This document shows, in pieces, positions 51,249-62,829 of a DNA stretch of 64,000 nucleotides (positions within the stretch are counted from its first letter, which is position 1; every line of letters starts with the position of its first letter). This DNA is from Kiloniellales bacterium (lineage in GTDB: Bacteria; Pseudomonadota; Alphaproteobacteria; Kiloniellales; JAKSDN01), in contig JANQLT010000027.1 in NCBI GenBank assembly GCA_028280455.1, positions 1 through 64,000 of the forward strand. Reading direction: 5' to 3'. Position numbers and translations under genes: made by a program. The notes under the pieces were generated by a model, which saw only the letters and a list, made by a program, of their open reading frames with translations, was not told the origin of the DNA and did no database searches.

Positions 51249-52109
51249 ATGACAGCGGAGACGAAAGCCATCGCCCTCTCGCCCGACATCCGACGCTTCT
51301 ACGCGGAGCAGATCCGTGCGCTGGCGGCCTTACCGGACGGGCCGGCGACGGCGCGCCTGCTCGAGGCCTTCGCCGCCGTGCCGCGCGAAGAGCATGCCGG
51401 CCCCGGGCCTTGGCTGCTGCGCTCGTCCTTCTACGGCTTGGCGTCCCGCCGCACGCCGGACGCGGATCCGAAGCACCTCTATCACTGCGTGCTGATCGCG
51501 CTCGACGAAGAGCAAGGCGTCAACATCGGCGATCCCTCCCTCTGGGCGCGCTTCCTGCATCGCGTCGCGATCGCCGAGGGGGCGTCGGTCCTGCAGATCG
51601 GGGCGGGCTCGGGCTACTACACGGCGCTCCTCGCCGAGCTGGTCGGCCCGGCTGGCCGGGTCGTCGCGACGGAGATCGACGAGGCCCTGGCGGGCATGGC
51701 CGAGCGCGCCCTGGCGCGCCGCGCCAACGTGGCGGTCCGGCACGGCAACGGGACGAGCGCGCTCGGCGGCGGCGAGAGAGCCTTCGACCTGGTCGTGGCT
51801 TTCGCGGGGGTGACCCACCCGGTGCCGGCCTGGCGCGAGCGGCTCGCGCCGGACGGCCGTCTGCTCCTGCCGCTGACGGACGACGACTGGCGGGGCGCCA
51901 TGGTGCTGTTCGAGCACGACGGCGAGGCCTTCGAGGGCACGACTCTCGGCCCCTGCGGCTTCTTTCCCTGCGTCGGCGCGCGCGACGAGGAAGCCGCCGG
52001 CCGGCTGGCCAAGCTCTGGTCGGAGCCCAGCCGCTTGACGGGTAGGCGCCTGCGCGTCCGCGTCAGCGACGGCACTGTCCGCTACGAGATGGACGGCATC
52101 GAGTCCTGA
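51249..52109 (+). CDS. SAM-dependent methyltransferase, PCMT-like
   Basis: This protein has about 286 residues with a Rossmann methyltransferase core: SVLQIGAGSGYYTALLAELV (SAM motif I), VVATEIDEAL and FDLVVAFAGVTHPV. It resembles protein-L-isoaspartate O-methyltransferase, but the substrate may be different because the N-terminal region (FYAEQIRALAALPDGP...) is unusual. An ATG at 51195 would add 18 residues from within the repeat; I favour 51249 (MTAETKAIALS), without a good ribosome site. It is convergent with gyrB. Confidence 0.82.
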   Translation: MTAETKAIALSPDIRRFYAEQIRALAALPDGPATARLLEAFAAVPREEHAGPGPWLLRSSFYGLASRRTPDADPKHLYHCVLIALDEEQGVNIGDPSLWARFLHRVAIAEGASVLQIGAGSGYYTALLAELVGPAGRVVATEIDEALAGMAERALARRANVAVRHGNGTSALGGGERAFDLVVAFAGVTHPVPAWRERLAPDGRLLLPLTDDDWRGAMVLFEHDGEAFEGTTLGPCGFFPCVGARDEEAAGRLAKLWSEPSRLTGRRLRVRVSDGTVRYEMDGIES

Positions 52110-52133
52110 GGCATCGGCGGCCGGCGCGGCCGG

Positions 52134-54584
<2,451 letters not shown>

Positions 54585-54599
54585 TTACTGGCTGACCAT

Positions 54600-55856
54600 T
54601 TACTGGGCCGCCAAGCTGGAATGGGCGGCGCTGAGGGGTGCGGGCGTCACCGTCGCCTCGCGCACCCGGAAAAACTGCGCGGCCGCGCCCAGGGGCGCGA
54701 AGAGCGCTTCGTCGGTGCCGGTCAGCCAGGCTTGCGAGCCCAGCTCCAGCAGGCATTGGTAGAGCGCCTCGCGGCGGCCGCCGTCGAGATGGGCGACCAC
54801 CTCGTCGAGCAGCAGGATCGGCGCCGCGCCGCGCTCCAGGGCGACCAGCCGGGCATGGGCCAGCACGATCGAGACCAGCAGCGCCTTCTGCTCGCCGGTC
54901 GAGCAGAGGTGGGCCGGCAGCGCCTTGTCGAGGTGGCTCACCTCGAGGTCGCTGCGCTGCGGGCCGACCGAGGTGCTGCCGCTGGCGGCGTCCTCGTCGC
55001 GGGCCGCGGCGAGCCGGTCGCGCAGCCGCTCCTCGGCGGCCAGCGCCGGCATCTCGTCGAGCCAGGCCTCGGTCTCGCCGGTCAGCGCCAGGCCGGCCTT
55101 GGGGAAGTCGCCGGGCGCCAGGCCCGCGGCCTCGTCGAGCCGGGCGACCAGGGCGCGCCGGGCGGCGGTCACGGCGATGGCGCGGCCGGCCATGGTCTCT
55201 TCCAGGGCGGCCAGCCAGCGGTCGTCGCGCCGGCCCTCGGCGAGCAGCCGGCTGCGCTCGCGCTGGGCCTGCTCGTAGCCGGTCAGGCGGCCGCCGTGGG
55301 CCGGGTCGTAGCCGACCACCAGGCGGTCGAGGAAGCGCCGGCGGCCGGAGGCGCCGTCGCGGAACAGGCCGTCCATCTGCGGCGTCAGCCAGACCAGGCG
55401 CAGCAGCTCGTCGAGGGCCTGCTGGCTGCGCGCCAGGGCGCCGTCGATCTTGATCAGCCGGCGCTCGCGCGTGGTCTCGGCCTCGCCGCCGCGGGCCGCC
55501 GGGTCGCGGCCGGTGCCGAGCTCGCGCGGCCCCTCGGGGGTCTCCAGCCGGGCGGCGACCGCCCAGGCATCTTGCGGCGCCGTCCGGTCTCCCTGGCGCC
55601 GCTCGACCTCGCCGAGCTTGGCCCGGCGCAAGCCGCGTCCGGGGGCCAGGAAGGAGATCGCCTCCAGCAGATTGGTCTTGCCCGCGCCGTTGGCGCCGGT
55701 CAGCACGACCGGCCGGTGGTCGGCCTCGATCGTCGCCTGGGCATAGCTGCGGAAGGCGTTGAGCCGCAGCCGCCGCAGCCAGAGCGCCGGCGGCCGGCCG
55801 CCGCCTTGCAGCTTGCGCGCCTCGCCCGCCTCGACATGCGCCAGGGATAAGCTCAC
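54600..55856 (-). CDS. recF: DNA replication and repair protein RecF
   Basis: This 418-residue SMC-like ATPase has Walker A TGANGAGKTNLLEAISFL, the LTPQMDGLFRDGASGRRRFLDRLV stretch, the ABC signature LCSTGEQKALLVSIVLAHA and Walker B ILLLDEVVAHLD. It loads RecA onto gapped DNA with RecO and RecR. It follows dnaN by 15 bp. A short acidic insert is seen around residue 115-130. The first 25 residues (MSLSLAHVEAGEARKLQ) are longer than usual before the core LWLRRLRLNAFRSY. Confidence 0.95.
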   Translation of the reverse strand: MSLSLAHVEAGEARKLQGGGRPPALWLRRLRLNAFRSYAQATIEADHRPVVLTGANGAGKTNLLEAISFLAPGRGLRRAKLGEVERRQGDRTAPQDAWAVAARLETPEGPRELGTGRDPAARGGEAETTRERRLIKIDGALARSQQALDELLRLVWLTPQMDGLFRDGASGRRRFLDRLVVGYDPAHGGRLTGYEQAQRERSRLLAEGRRDDRWLAALEETMAGRAIAVTAARRALVARLDEAAGLAPGDFPKAGLALTGETEAWLDEMPALAAEERLRDRLAAARDEDAASGSTSVGPQRSDLEVSHLDKALPAHLCSTGEQKALLVSIVLAHARLVALERGAAPILLLDEVVAHLDGGRREALYQCLLELGSQAWLTGTDEALFAPLGAAAQFFRVREATVTPAPLSAAHSSLAAQ

Positions 55857-55871
55857 GAGCCCGGCCGCACC

Positions 55872-56990
55872 TCAGACCCGCATCGGCATGAGCACGTAGA
55901 GCGCGCTCGGATCGTCGAGGTCGCGCACCACCGTCGGCGAGGCCGCGTCGGCCATGGCGAACTGCGCCTGCTCGCCCTCGATCTGCTGGGCGATGTCCAG
56001 CAGGTAGCGCGAGTTGAAGCCGATCTCGATGGTGTCGCCGCCGTAGTCGACCTCGATCTCCTCGGTGGCGCTGCCGCTCTCCGGCGAAGTCGCCGAGAGG
56101 GTCAGGGTGCTGTCGCCGACCGCCATCTTGACCGCCCGGCTCTTCTCGGTGGCGATGGTCGAGACCCGGTCGACCGCCGAGGCGAAGGGCTTGCAGTCGA
56201 CCTTGAGGATCTTGTCGTTGCCGCTCGGGATGACCCGCTCGTAGTCCGGGAAGGTGCCGTCGATCAGCTTGGAGCTGAGCACGGTGTTGCCGAAGGCGAA
56301 GCGCACCTTGGTCTCGGACAGCGAGACCTCGATGGCGTCTTCGGCCTCGTCGATCAGCTTGCGCAGCTCGCCGACGGTCTTGCGCGGCACGATGACCCCG
56401 GGCATCTCGGCCGCGCCCTCGGGCAGCGGCATCTCGAAGCGGGCCAGGCGGTGGCCGTCGGTCGCCACCGCGCGCAGCACCGCGACGCCTTCGCTCTCGG
56501 TGGCGTGCAGATAGATGCCGTTCAGGTAATAGCGCGTCTCCTCGGTGGAGATCGCGAAACGCGTACGGTCGATCAGGTTCTTCAGCTCGCTGGCCATGAC
56601 CTGGAAGGTCCGCGGGAACTCGCCGTCGAGGGTCGAGGGGAAGTCTTCCCGCGGCAGGGTCGCGAGCTGGAAGCGCGAGCGGCCGGCGGAGAGCGCCAGG
56701 CGGCCGTCGTCGCCGCTCGGCGCGAGCTCGACCTGGGCGCCCTCGGGCAGCTTGCGGACGATGTCGTGCAGGGTGTGGGCCGGCGCCGTCGTCGCGCCGC
56801 CCTGGCCGACCTCGGCGGCGACCGATTCGACGATCGTCAGGTCCATGTCCGTGGCGGTCAGGGAGAGCTGGCCGTCGGCGCTGTCGAGCAGCACGTTGGA
56901 CAGGATCGGGATGGTGTTGCGGCGCTCGACCACGCTGTGGACATGGCTCAGCGACTTCATCAGCGCCGCGCGTTCGATTGTCAGCTTCAT
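55872..56990 (-). CDS. dnaN: DNA polymerase III beta sliding clamp
   Basis: This 372-residue clamp has three repeated domains, with the N-terminal MKLTIERAALMKSLSHVHSV start, SNVLLDSADGQLSLTATDMD and the C-terminal YVLMPMRV ending that binds partner peptides. It forms the ring that holds polymerase III on DNA. The ATG at 56990 is followed by the conserved first strand. It lies 270 bp downstream of dnaA. Confidence 0.98.
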   Translation of the reverse strand: MKLTIERAALMKSLSHVHSVVERRNTIPILSNVLLDSADGQLSLTATDMDLTIVESVAAEVGQGGATTAPAHTLHDIVRKLPEGAQVELAPSGDDGRLALSAGRSRFQLATLPREDFPSTLDGEFPRTFQVMASELKNLIDRTRFAISTEETRYYLNGIYLHATESEGVAVLRAVATDGHRLARFEMPLPEGAAEMPGVIVPRKTVGELRKLIDEAEDAIEVSLSETKVRFAFGNTVLSSKLIDGTFPDYERVIPSGNDKILKVDCKPFASAVDRVSTIATEKSRAVKMAVGDSTLTLSATSPESGSATEEIEVDYGGDTIEIGFNSRYLLDIAQQIEGEQAQFAMADAASPTVVRDLDDPSALYVLMPMRV

Positions 56991-57249
56991 GGTGCTCTTA
57001 GGAGGTCAAATGGCTGGCGGTAATGGCGCATCTCGGAACTCCCTGGGCCGCCCGGAGGGGCGATCCGAGGGGGTGTGGCGGTCTTCCCGCAGCGCCTGGG
57101 AGGGCCCGCGAATCGGGCCTCTGCGTCACGGTCAGCCAGTATAGCATAGGCGACCGGTTAGGTAAGCTTTTTCAATCCTTTTGAGGGTCCCGGCGGGGCC
57201 CGGAAAAGGCCCTCTTCGGGGCCGTCTCCGGGGTCCTTCGCCGGCCCCA

Positions 57250-57272
57250 CTGGAGGCCGCTCAGGCCTCCAG
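57250..57272 (-). other. Hairpin over the dnaA stop codon
   Basis: CTGGAGGCC pairs with GGCCTCCAG around GCTCA; the dnaA stop codon (57261-57263) lies in the loop. No T run follows, so its role in termination is unclear. The rest of 56991-57260, between dnaN and dnaA, has no gene; it is GC-rich except for an AT-rich patch near 57140-57180, probably holding the dnaN promoter. Confidence 0.45.
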
Positions 57273-58676
57273 CATGCGCCGCAGCAGCTCGACGTCCTCG
57301 GCGAACTCGTTGTCGGTCACCTTCAGCTCCTCGACCTTCTTCACGGCGTGCATGACCGTCGTATGGTCGCGGCCGCCGAAGCGCCGGCCGATCTCCGGGA
57401 GCGAGCGGGCGGTGAGCTGCTTGGAGAGGTACATGGCGACCTGCCGGGGCCGGGCCACGGCGCGCGCCCGGCGCGCCGAGTGCATGTCCGCCACCTTGAT
57501 GTTGAAGTGCTCGGCGACCCGCTTCTGGATCTCCTCGATGGTCACCTTGCGGTCGTTGGCGCGCAGCAGGTCGTGCAGCACCTCCTGGGCCATCTCCAGG
57601 CTGATCGAGCGGCCGATCAGGGTGGCGTGGGCGACGATGCGGTTCAGCGCGCCCTCGAGGTCGCGGATGTTCGAGGTGATCTTGTGGGCCAGGAACTCCA
57701 GGACCTTGGTCGGCACGGCGACGCCGAGCGGCTCGGCCTTGGCCTGCAGGATGCCGAGCCGCAGCTCGTAGGTGGTCGGGTGGATGTCGGCGACCAGGCC
57801 CCAGCCGAGCCGCGAGCGCATGCGCTCCTCGACCCCTTCGAGATCGGAGGGGCTCTTGTCGGCGGAGATCACCACCTGGCGGTTCTGGTCGACCAGCGCG
57901 TTGAAGGTGTGGAAGAACTCTTCCTGCGTCGCCTCGCGGCCGCCGATGAACTGTACGTCGTCGATCATCAGCACGTCGACCGAGCGGAACAGCTCCTTGA
58001 AGGCCACCGTGTCCTTCGTGCGCAGGGCGCGCACGAACTGGTACATGAACTTCTCGGCGGAGAGGTAGATGATGCGGCGCTTGGGCGTACGCTTGCGGAT
58101 GTGCCAGGCGATCGCGTGCATCAGATGGGTCTTGCCGAGGCCGACCCCGCCGTAGAGGAACAGCGGGTTGAAGGGCACCGCCTCGGCCTCCGCGACGCGC
58201 CGCGCCGCGGCATAGGCAAGCTCGTTGGGCTTGCCGACCACGAAGTTGTCGAAGGTGAAGCGCGGATCGAGCGGCGCGCTGATCGCCGTGCCGAGATCCT
58301 TGCCGTTGGCCTCGCCGGCGACCGCGCCGAGGCTGGCCGCCAGGCCGCTGCTGCGGCCGGTCGAGTCATGGGCGCGGCCGTTGTGCGCGTCACGCTCGGC
58401 GGGGGCGCCTTCCGGCTTGGCCTGCGGCCGCTTGGTCGACTGAACGACGATCGCCACCGCGGCGATGCCGTCGTTCTCCTCCTTCCAAAGCTGCAGCAAG
58501 CGCTCGGCGTAGTTCTCCTGAACCCAGTCGCGCATGAAGCGCGTCGGTAGAGCGAGGCGAATGCGCCCGTCGCGGGCGCTCTGCAATGTCAATGGTTTGA
58601 GCCAAGACCGAAAGGCAGCCTCGCCGACCTCCGCTCGCAAGCGAACTCGGACTCTTGCCCACTGTTCCTGTAGCAC
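57261..58676 (-). CDS. dnaA: Chromosomal replication initiator protein DnaA
   Basis: This 471-residue protein has domain I ([20 protein letters not shown]), a variable linker at about 85-130, the AAA+ core with Walker [12 protein letters not shown], Walker [12 protein letters not shown] and sensor motifs, and the C-terminal helix-turn-helix with the signature [18 protein letters not shown]. It unwinds the origin and starts replication. The start GTG at 58676 (MLQEQWARV) fits the conserved N-terminus. A gene-free region of 750 bp separates it from rpsT. Confidence 0.98.
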   Translation of the reverse strand: MLQEQWARVRVRLRAEVGEAAFRSWLKPLTLQSARDGRIRLALPTRFMRDWVQENYAERLLQLWKEENDGIAAVAIVVQSTKRPQAKPEGAPAERDAHNGRAHDSTGRSSGLAASLGAVAGEANGKDLGTAISAPLDPRFTFDNFVVGKPNELAYAAARRVAEAEAVPFNPLFLYGGVGLGKTHLMHAIAWHIRKRTPKRRIIYLSAEKFMYQFVRALRTKDTVAFKELFRSVDVLMIDDVQFIGGREATQEEFFHTFNALVDQNRQVVISADKSPSDLEGVEERMRSRLGWGLVADIHPTTYELRLGILQAKAEPLGVAVPTKVLEFLAHKITSNIRDLEGALNRIVAHATLIGRSISLEMAQEVLHDLLRANDRKVTIEEIQKRVAEHFNIKVADMHSARRARAVARPRQVAMYLSKQLTARSLPEIGRRFGGRDHTTVMHAVKKVEELKVTDNEFAEDVELLRRMLEA

Positions 58677-59425
58677 GTTTTATCAGTCCCCATTGCTTCG
58701 AGCCGGCGCAGCCGCGACAAGCGGCGGCTCATGACCGGACCAAAGTCACGACGAACGTCGGACAGTGATCAATGAGTCTCCGGTAATACCGCAGGCGTCG
58801 AACGGCGCACCGAGGACCGTCGTCACAAGGACCGGCATCGTTACGCTTCGACCGTCGATCGAAGCGCCCCCAACGACGTCAAGCCTGTGTGAAGAGGTCA
58901 AACACTGCGTTCGGTGCATCGCGACCAGCGCCTCCCCTTGATCCACGGCGAGCCGCGAATCGCGAGATTTATACCTGGAGTTGACAGGGAGACGACTGGA
59001 GAAACGATCAAGAAACCCGACTTGTCAGGACCTTGGCGCCGCCTCTCCGGGCATTATAAGTAATTGTCCCCGCAACCCAAGCCAAAAACTCGTTTCTTGA
59101 CGATTTTTACTTGATTTCGTCTTGTTTTATTGCCCCTCAAGGCAATGGTTAATATTACACAGGGCTCTGAAGCGTGCAAGCGGTCCTTATCGCGAACGTG
59201 ACAAAAAAACTGCAACGCGACGCGCAATCCCTTCGTGCGCGCGCCATTCGCAAAGCACCTTAGATTGCATGAAGATGCGACGCCAGCGTCGACGCGCGCG
59301 CGACTGCGTCGCATGTAATCGCGCGACTCAAGCTTTCGGAATTTAAGATTCGAATGTTGGTTGCGCGGGCCCGGCGCTGATGCGCGCCGCCCGCGCCTGG
59401 GCGCGCTTGTCGCGCGGCTACGCGC
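58677..59425. other. Gene-free dnaA-rpsT region, origin candidate
   Basis: No credible gene lies in this 750-bp space; the short open frames have no recognisable content. Part of it (about 59050-59160) is clearly more AT-rich than the window average. GANTC occurs at 58775, 59324 and 59348. No perfect DnaA box (TTATCCACA) is present; TGATCCACG at 58939 is a two-mismatch site. It holds at least the dnaA promoter. Origin function is not shown. Confidence 0.4.
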
Positions 59426-59689
59426 TCAGGCCATCGCCTTGATGCGCGCCGACAGGCGCGAGAGCTTGCGTGCCGTCGTGTTCTTGTGCAGCACGCCCTT
59501 GGTCACGCCGCGGTGCATCTCGGGCTGTGCGGCGCGGAACGCGGCCTGCGCGTTTTGCTGATCGCCGCTGGCGATCGCTTCTTCGACCTTCTTGACGAAG
59601 GTGCGCACGCGGCTGATGCGCGCGTGGTTGATCTCGGTGCGCCGCGCGTTGCGGCGGATCCGCTTCTTGGCGGATTTGTGGTGGGCCAT
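59426..59689 (-). CDS. rpsT: 30S ribosomal protein S20
   Basis: This 87-residue basic protein has the S20 start [20 protein letters not shown], the central [17 protein letters not shown] helix and the C-terminal [19 protein letters not shown]. It binds 16S rRNA in early 30S assembly. The rpsT-dnaA order is characteristic of many alphaproteobacteria. Confidence 0.98.
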   Translation of the reverse strand: MAHHKSAKKRIRRNARRTEINHARISRVRTFVKKVEEAIASGDQQNAQAAFRAAQPEMHRGVTKGVLHKNTTARKLSRLSARIKAMA

Positions 59690-59742
59690 CGTCTCGACCT
59701 GTCTCGACCTGTCTCTGGAATGGGCGGGCGCTTATAGCCAGG

Positions 59743-59787
59743 CCCCGGGAGCCCGTCAAGGCGCTAGAATCGGCGCCTCCCGGGGCT
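59743..59787 (-). terminator. 10-bp GC stem downstream of enoyl-CoA hydratase
   Basis: GCCCCGGGAG and its complement CTCCCGGGGC flank a 25-nt loop, just after the hydratase stop on the minus strand. There is no T run, so it may act as an attenuator. Confidence 0.35.
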
Positions 59788-59800
59788 CCGGAGGCCCCGC

Positions 59801-60577
59801 TCAGCGGTGCTTCCAGCTCGGCTTGCGCTTCTCGGCGAAGGCCGCCATGCCCTCGGCGCGGTCCTCCAGGGCGAAGGTGGCGTGGAAGCTGCGCCGCTCG
59901 AAGCGGACGCCCTCCGCCAGGGTGGTCTCGAAGGCCCGGTCGACCGCTTCCTTGACCACCATGACCACCGGCAGGGAGAGCCCGGCGATGGTCTCGGCCG
60001 CGGCGACGGCCTCCTCCATCAGGCGCTCGGCCGGCACCACGCGGGCCACCAGGCCGGCGCGCTCGGCCTCCTCGGCATCCATCATGCGGCCGGTCAGGCA
60101 GAGGTCCATGGTCTTGGCCTTGCCGATCGAGCGCGCCATGCGCTGGCTGCCGCCGGCGCCGGGGATGGTGCCGAGGGTGATCTCCGGCTGGCCGAACTTC
60201 GCGTTCTCGGCGGCGATGATCATGTCGCACATCATGGCGACCTCGCAGCCGCCGCCGAGCGCGTAGCCGGCCACGGCGGCGATGATCGGCTTGCGCATCG
60301 AGGCGACGCGCTCCCAGTCGCCGGTGATGAAGTCCTCGGACAGGACCTGGGCGTAGTCCTTGTCCTTCATCTCCTTGATGTCGGCGCCGGCGGCGAAGGC
60401 CTTCTCGGAGCCGGTCAGGACCACGCAGCCGATGGCCTCGTCGGCCTCGAAAGCGTCGATCGCCTGGCCGAGCTCCTGGATCAGGGCATCGCAGAGCGCG
60501 TTCAGGGCCTTGGGCCGGTTCAGGGTGACGATGCCGACGCGGCCGCGGGTCTCGACCAGGATGTTCTCGTAGCTCAT
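59801..60577 (-). CDS. Enoyl-CoA hydratase
   Basis: This 258-residue crotonase-fold protein has [18 protein letters not shown] (oxyanion loop) and [20 protein letters not shown] with the first catalytic glutamate; [20 protein letters not shown] carries the second. It hydrates 2-enoyl-CoA in fatty-acid or other acyl-CoA breakdown. The C-terminus ends [15 protein letters not shown]. It lies 111 bp downstream of rpsT's start side and is the last gene of a leftward set with mutM and the exported protein. Confidence 0.95.
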   Translation of the reverse strand: MSYENILVETRGRVGIVTLNRPKALNALCDALIQELGQAIDAFEADEAIGCVVLTGSEKAFAAGADIKEMKDKDYAQVLSEDFITGDWERVASMRKPIIAAVAGYALGGGCEVAMMCDMIIAAENAKFGQPEITLGTIPGAGGSQRMARSIGKAKTMDLCLTGRMMDAEEAERAGLVARVVPAERLMEEAVAAAETIAGLSLPVVMVVKEAVDRAFETTLAEGVRFERRSFHATFALEDRAEGMAAFAEKRKPSWKHR

Positions 60578-60652
60578 GGACAGCGCTCTCCAGTTCCAGG
60601 CGCGCCGCGGAGGGAGGGAGGAGCGGCGGCGGTCTCGGGGATGGGGCCGCGG

Positions 60653-61063
60653 CTATTCCGGCCGCAGGCTGAATCGAAGGGTGAGGGGTGCCGCGTCGTC
60701 GATGACCTCGATGGTCAGCTTCTCGCCGTCGCGCGCGTAGCCGCGCTCGCCGTCCGGCGCCCAGCCGAGCTGGGGCAGGGACTTGCGATAGAAGGAGAGG
60801 ACGGCCGAGCGCCCGACCGCGCCCTGGGCGTAGGCCTCGACGATGCGCCCCGAGGGCTTGTCGAAGGCGATGCCGGCCTCGGCCAGCTCGGTCAGCCCGG
60901 GCATCAGGGGCAGGTCCGGGATCTCGGTGACGAAGCCCCCATCCTGACCAGCATCCTGGGCGCCCGCCACGCCGCCGACGGCGAGCATGGCGGCCACGAT
61001 CGTCGCCCGGAGCCCGGCCTTGAGGCCTCTGGCCCGGGCCAAGCCTTCCTGCGGGGCCCACAT
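60653..61063 (-). CDS. Exported protein of unknown function
   Basis: The 136-residue protein has an N-terminal signal peptide (ARARGLKAGLRATIVAAMLA, cleaved near AGAQD). The mature part contains IPDLPLMPGLTELAEAGIAF, DKPSGRIVEAYAQGAVGRSA and a C-terminal FYRKSLPQLGW plus a short beta region. The LPLMPGL-GRIVE-LPQLGW pattern is seen in other alphaproteobacterial genes between mutM and the hydratase, as far as I recall, but has no assigned function. It starts 15 bp after mutM's stop, so they are co-transcribed. Confidence 0.8.
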   Translation of the reverse strand: MWAPQEGLARARGLKAGLRATIVAAMLAVGGVAGAQDAGQDGGFVTEIPDLPLMPGLTELAEAGIAFDKPSGRIVEAYAQGAVGRSAVLSFYRKSLPQLGWAPDGERGYARDGEKLTIEVIDDAAPLTLRFSLRPE

Positions 61064-61078
61064 GGCGCCTCTCCTACC

Positions 61079-61933
61079 TCAGCGCTGGCGCCTTGGACAG
61101 TAGAAAGTCGCCCGGTTCGACTGCACCAGCCGGCGGATGCCGCCGCCGCCCAGGGGGCCGCCGTCCGCGCCGCAGTCGCAGCCGGGGCAGGGCTCGCCTT
61201 CGCGGTCGTAGACCGCCCATTGGTGCTGGAAGTAGCCGAGTTCGCCGTCGGCCTGGACATAGTCGCGCAGGGAGGAGCCGCCGGCGGCGATGGCCCGCTG
61301 CAGCACGTCGCGGATCGCCCAGGCCAGGCGCTCGGCGCGGCCGCGCTGCACCGTGTAGGCCTGGCGCCGCGGCGACAGGCCGGCATGGAACAGCGCCTCG
61401 CTGGCGTAGATGTTGCCGAGACCGGCGACGATCTTCTGGTCGAGCAGGGCCGCCTTGATCGGCGTGCGCCGGCCGGCCAGGCGCTCGGCCAGGAAGGGGC
61501 CGTTGAAGGCGTTGGACAGCGGCTCCGGGCCGAGATCCTTGAGCAGCCAGTGCGCCTGGAGCTCGGCCTCCGCCACCAGGTCCATGATGCCGAAGCGGCG
61601 GGTGTCGTTGAAGCGGATCTGCAGGCCCTGGTCGGTCTCCAACACGATGTGGTCGTGCGCCTGCAGCGGCTCATCCGGGTCCTCGACCAGCAGCATGCGC
61701 CCGGACATGCCGAGGTGGGCGAGCAGCGCCTCGCCGCCGTCGAGGTGCGCCAGGATGTACTTGGCGCGCCGCTCGATGCGCTCGACCCGCCGCCCGGTCA
61801 GCCGCTCGGCGAAGCGCGCCGGCAGCGGAAAGCGGAGATCCTTGCGGCGCTGCTGCACGCGGCGCAGCCGCCGGCCCTCCAGACGGGGCCGCAGGCCGCG
61901 CACGACGGTCTCGACCTCGGGCAGCTCGGGCAT
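61079..61933 (-). CDS. mutM: Formamidopyrimidine-DNA glycosylase, zinc finger altered
   Basis: This 284-residue glycosylase removes 8-oxoguanine from DNA. The catalytic N-terminus is exact ([14 protein letters not shown], Pro2 nucleophile and Glu3), and [16 protein letters not shown] and ITAGGSSL-like [12 protein letters not shown] are present. The C-terminal zinc finger begins CPGCDC but ends FYCPRRQR, so the fourth zinc ligand is Arg instead of Cys; an extra cysteine occurs two residues after the second. The start is the ATG at 61933; the open frame upstream is not conserved. It is divergent from ubiE. Confidence 0.93.
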   Translation of the reverse strand: MPELPEVETVVRGLRPRLEGRRLRRVQQRRKDLRFPLPARFAERLTGRRVERIERRAKYILAHLDGGEALLAHLGMSGRMLLVEDPDEPLQAHDHIVLETDQGLQIRFNDTRRFGIMDLVAEAELQAHWLLKDLGPEPLSNAFNGPFLAERLAGRRTPIKAALLDQKIVAGLGNIYASEALFHAGLSPRRQAYTVQRGRAERLAWAIRDVLQRAIAAGGSSLRDYVQADGELGYFQHQWAVYDREGEPCPGCDCGADGGPLGGGGIRRLVQSNRATFYCPRRQR

Positions 61934-62006
61934 GGCGGACGACTCGGTTCGAAAAGACCGGGCGCCAGAGTAGCTTGCGCCGGGGCCGCAGGCTATTGTC
62001 CGCGCC

Positions 62007-62792
62007 ATGGAGACAGCCATGCAACGTGACGAGTCGGACAAGGAGCGCTTGGCCGCCTTCGGCTACCGCGACGTCGAGGCCGATCAGAAGCCGCGGCTGG
62101 TGCGCGATCTCTTCGGCCGCGTCGCCGGCCGCTACGACCTGATGAACGACCTGATGTCGGGCGGCATCCACCGGCTGTGGAAGCGCGAGATGGTCGACTG
62201 GCTGGCGCCGCGCCCCGGCCAGAGCCTGCTCGACGTGGCCGGCGGCACCGGCGACATCGCCGAGCGGGTGCTGACGCGGGTCGGGCCCGGCGCGGCCGGG
62301 CCGGTCGTGGTCTGCGACCTGACCCCGGAGATGCTGCAGCAGGGCCGCGACCGGATGATCGACCGCGGCCGGATCGGCGCGCCGATCGCCTGGCTCTGCG
62401 GCGACGCCGAGGCGCTGCCGCTGGCCGATCGCAGCGTCGAGGCCTACACCATCGCCTTCGGCCTGCGCAACGTGACCCACATCGAGCGCGCCCTCGCCGA
62501 GGCCCACCGGGTGCTCAAGCCGGGCGGCCGCTTTCTCTGCCTGGAGTTCAGCCGCGTGGTCCTGCCGCTGTTCGACCGGCTCTACGACCTCTATTCCTTC
62601 CGGGCCCTGCCGGCCCTGGGCGCCATGGTCGCCGGCGACCGCGAGGCCTATCTCTATCTCGCCGAATCGATCCGCCGCTTTCCGGACCAGGCGACACTCG
62701 TCGATCTGATCGGCGCCGCCGGCTTCGGCCAGGTCCGCTATCGCAACCTCAGCGGCGGCATCGCGGCGCTGCACTCCGCCTGGCGTCTCTAG
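62007..62792 (+). CDS. ubiE: Ubiquinone/menaquinone C-methyltransferase
   Basis: This 261-residue SAM methyltransferase has the UbiE motif [39 protein letters not shown] (SAM site), [20 protein letters not shown] and [12 protein letters not shown]. It adds the C-methyl group of ubiquinone. It is followed 38 bp later by ubiB, and the two form the usual ubiE-ubiB operon. A second ATG four codons in is an alternative start. Confidence 0.96.
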   Translation: METAMQRDESDKERLAAFGYRDVEADQKPRLVRDLFGRVAGRYDLMNDLMSGGIHRLWKREMVDWLAPRPGQSLLDVAGGTGDIAERVLTRVGPGAAGPVVVCDLTPEMLQQGRDRMIDRGRIGAPIAWLCGDAEALPLADRSVEAYTIAFGLRNVTHIERALAEAHRVLKPGGRFLCLEFSRVVLPLFDRLYDLYSFRALPALGAMVAGDREAYLYLAESIRRFPDQATLVDLIGAAGFGQVRYRNLSGGIAALHSAWRL

Positions 62793-62829
62793 GACGCCCG
62801 CAAGCCGCCCGGGAGCCAGTCGAGCGTCG

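Noticed and set aside
58935-58950. DnaA box
   Set aside because: TGATCCACG differs at two positions from TTATCCACA and stands alone.
58746-59346. Three small open frames (66-86 codons) between dnaA and rpsT
   Set aside because: No ribosome sites, no family pattern and overlapping each other on both strands.
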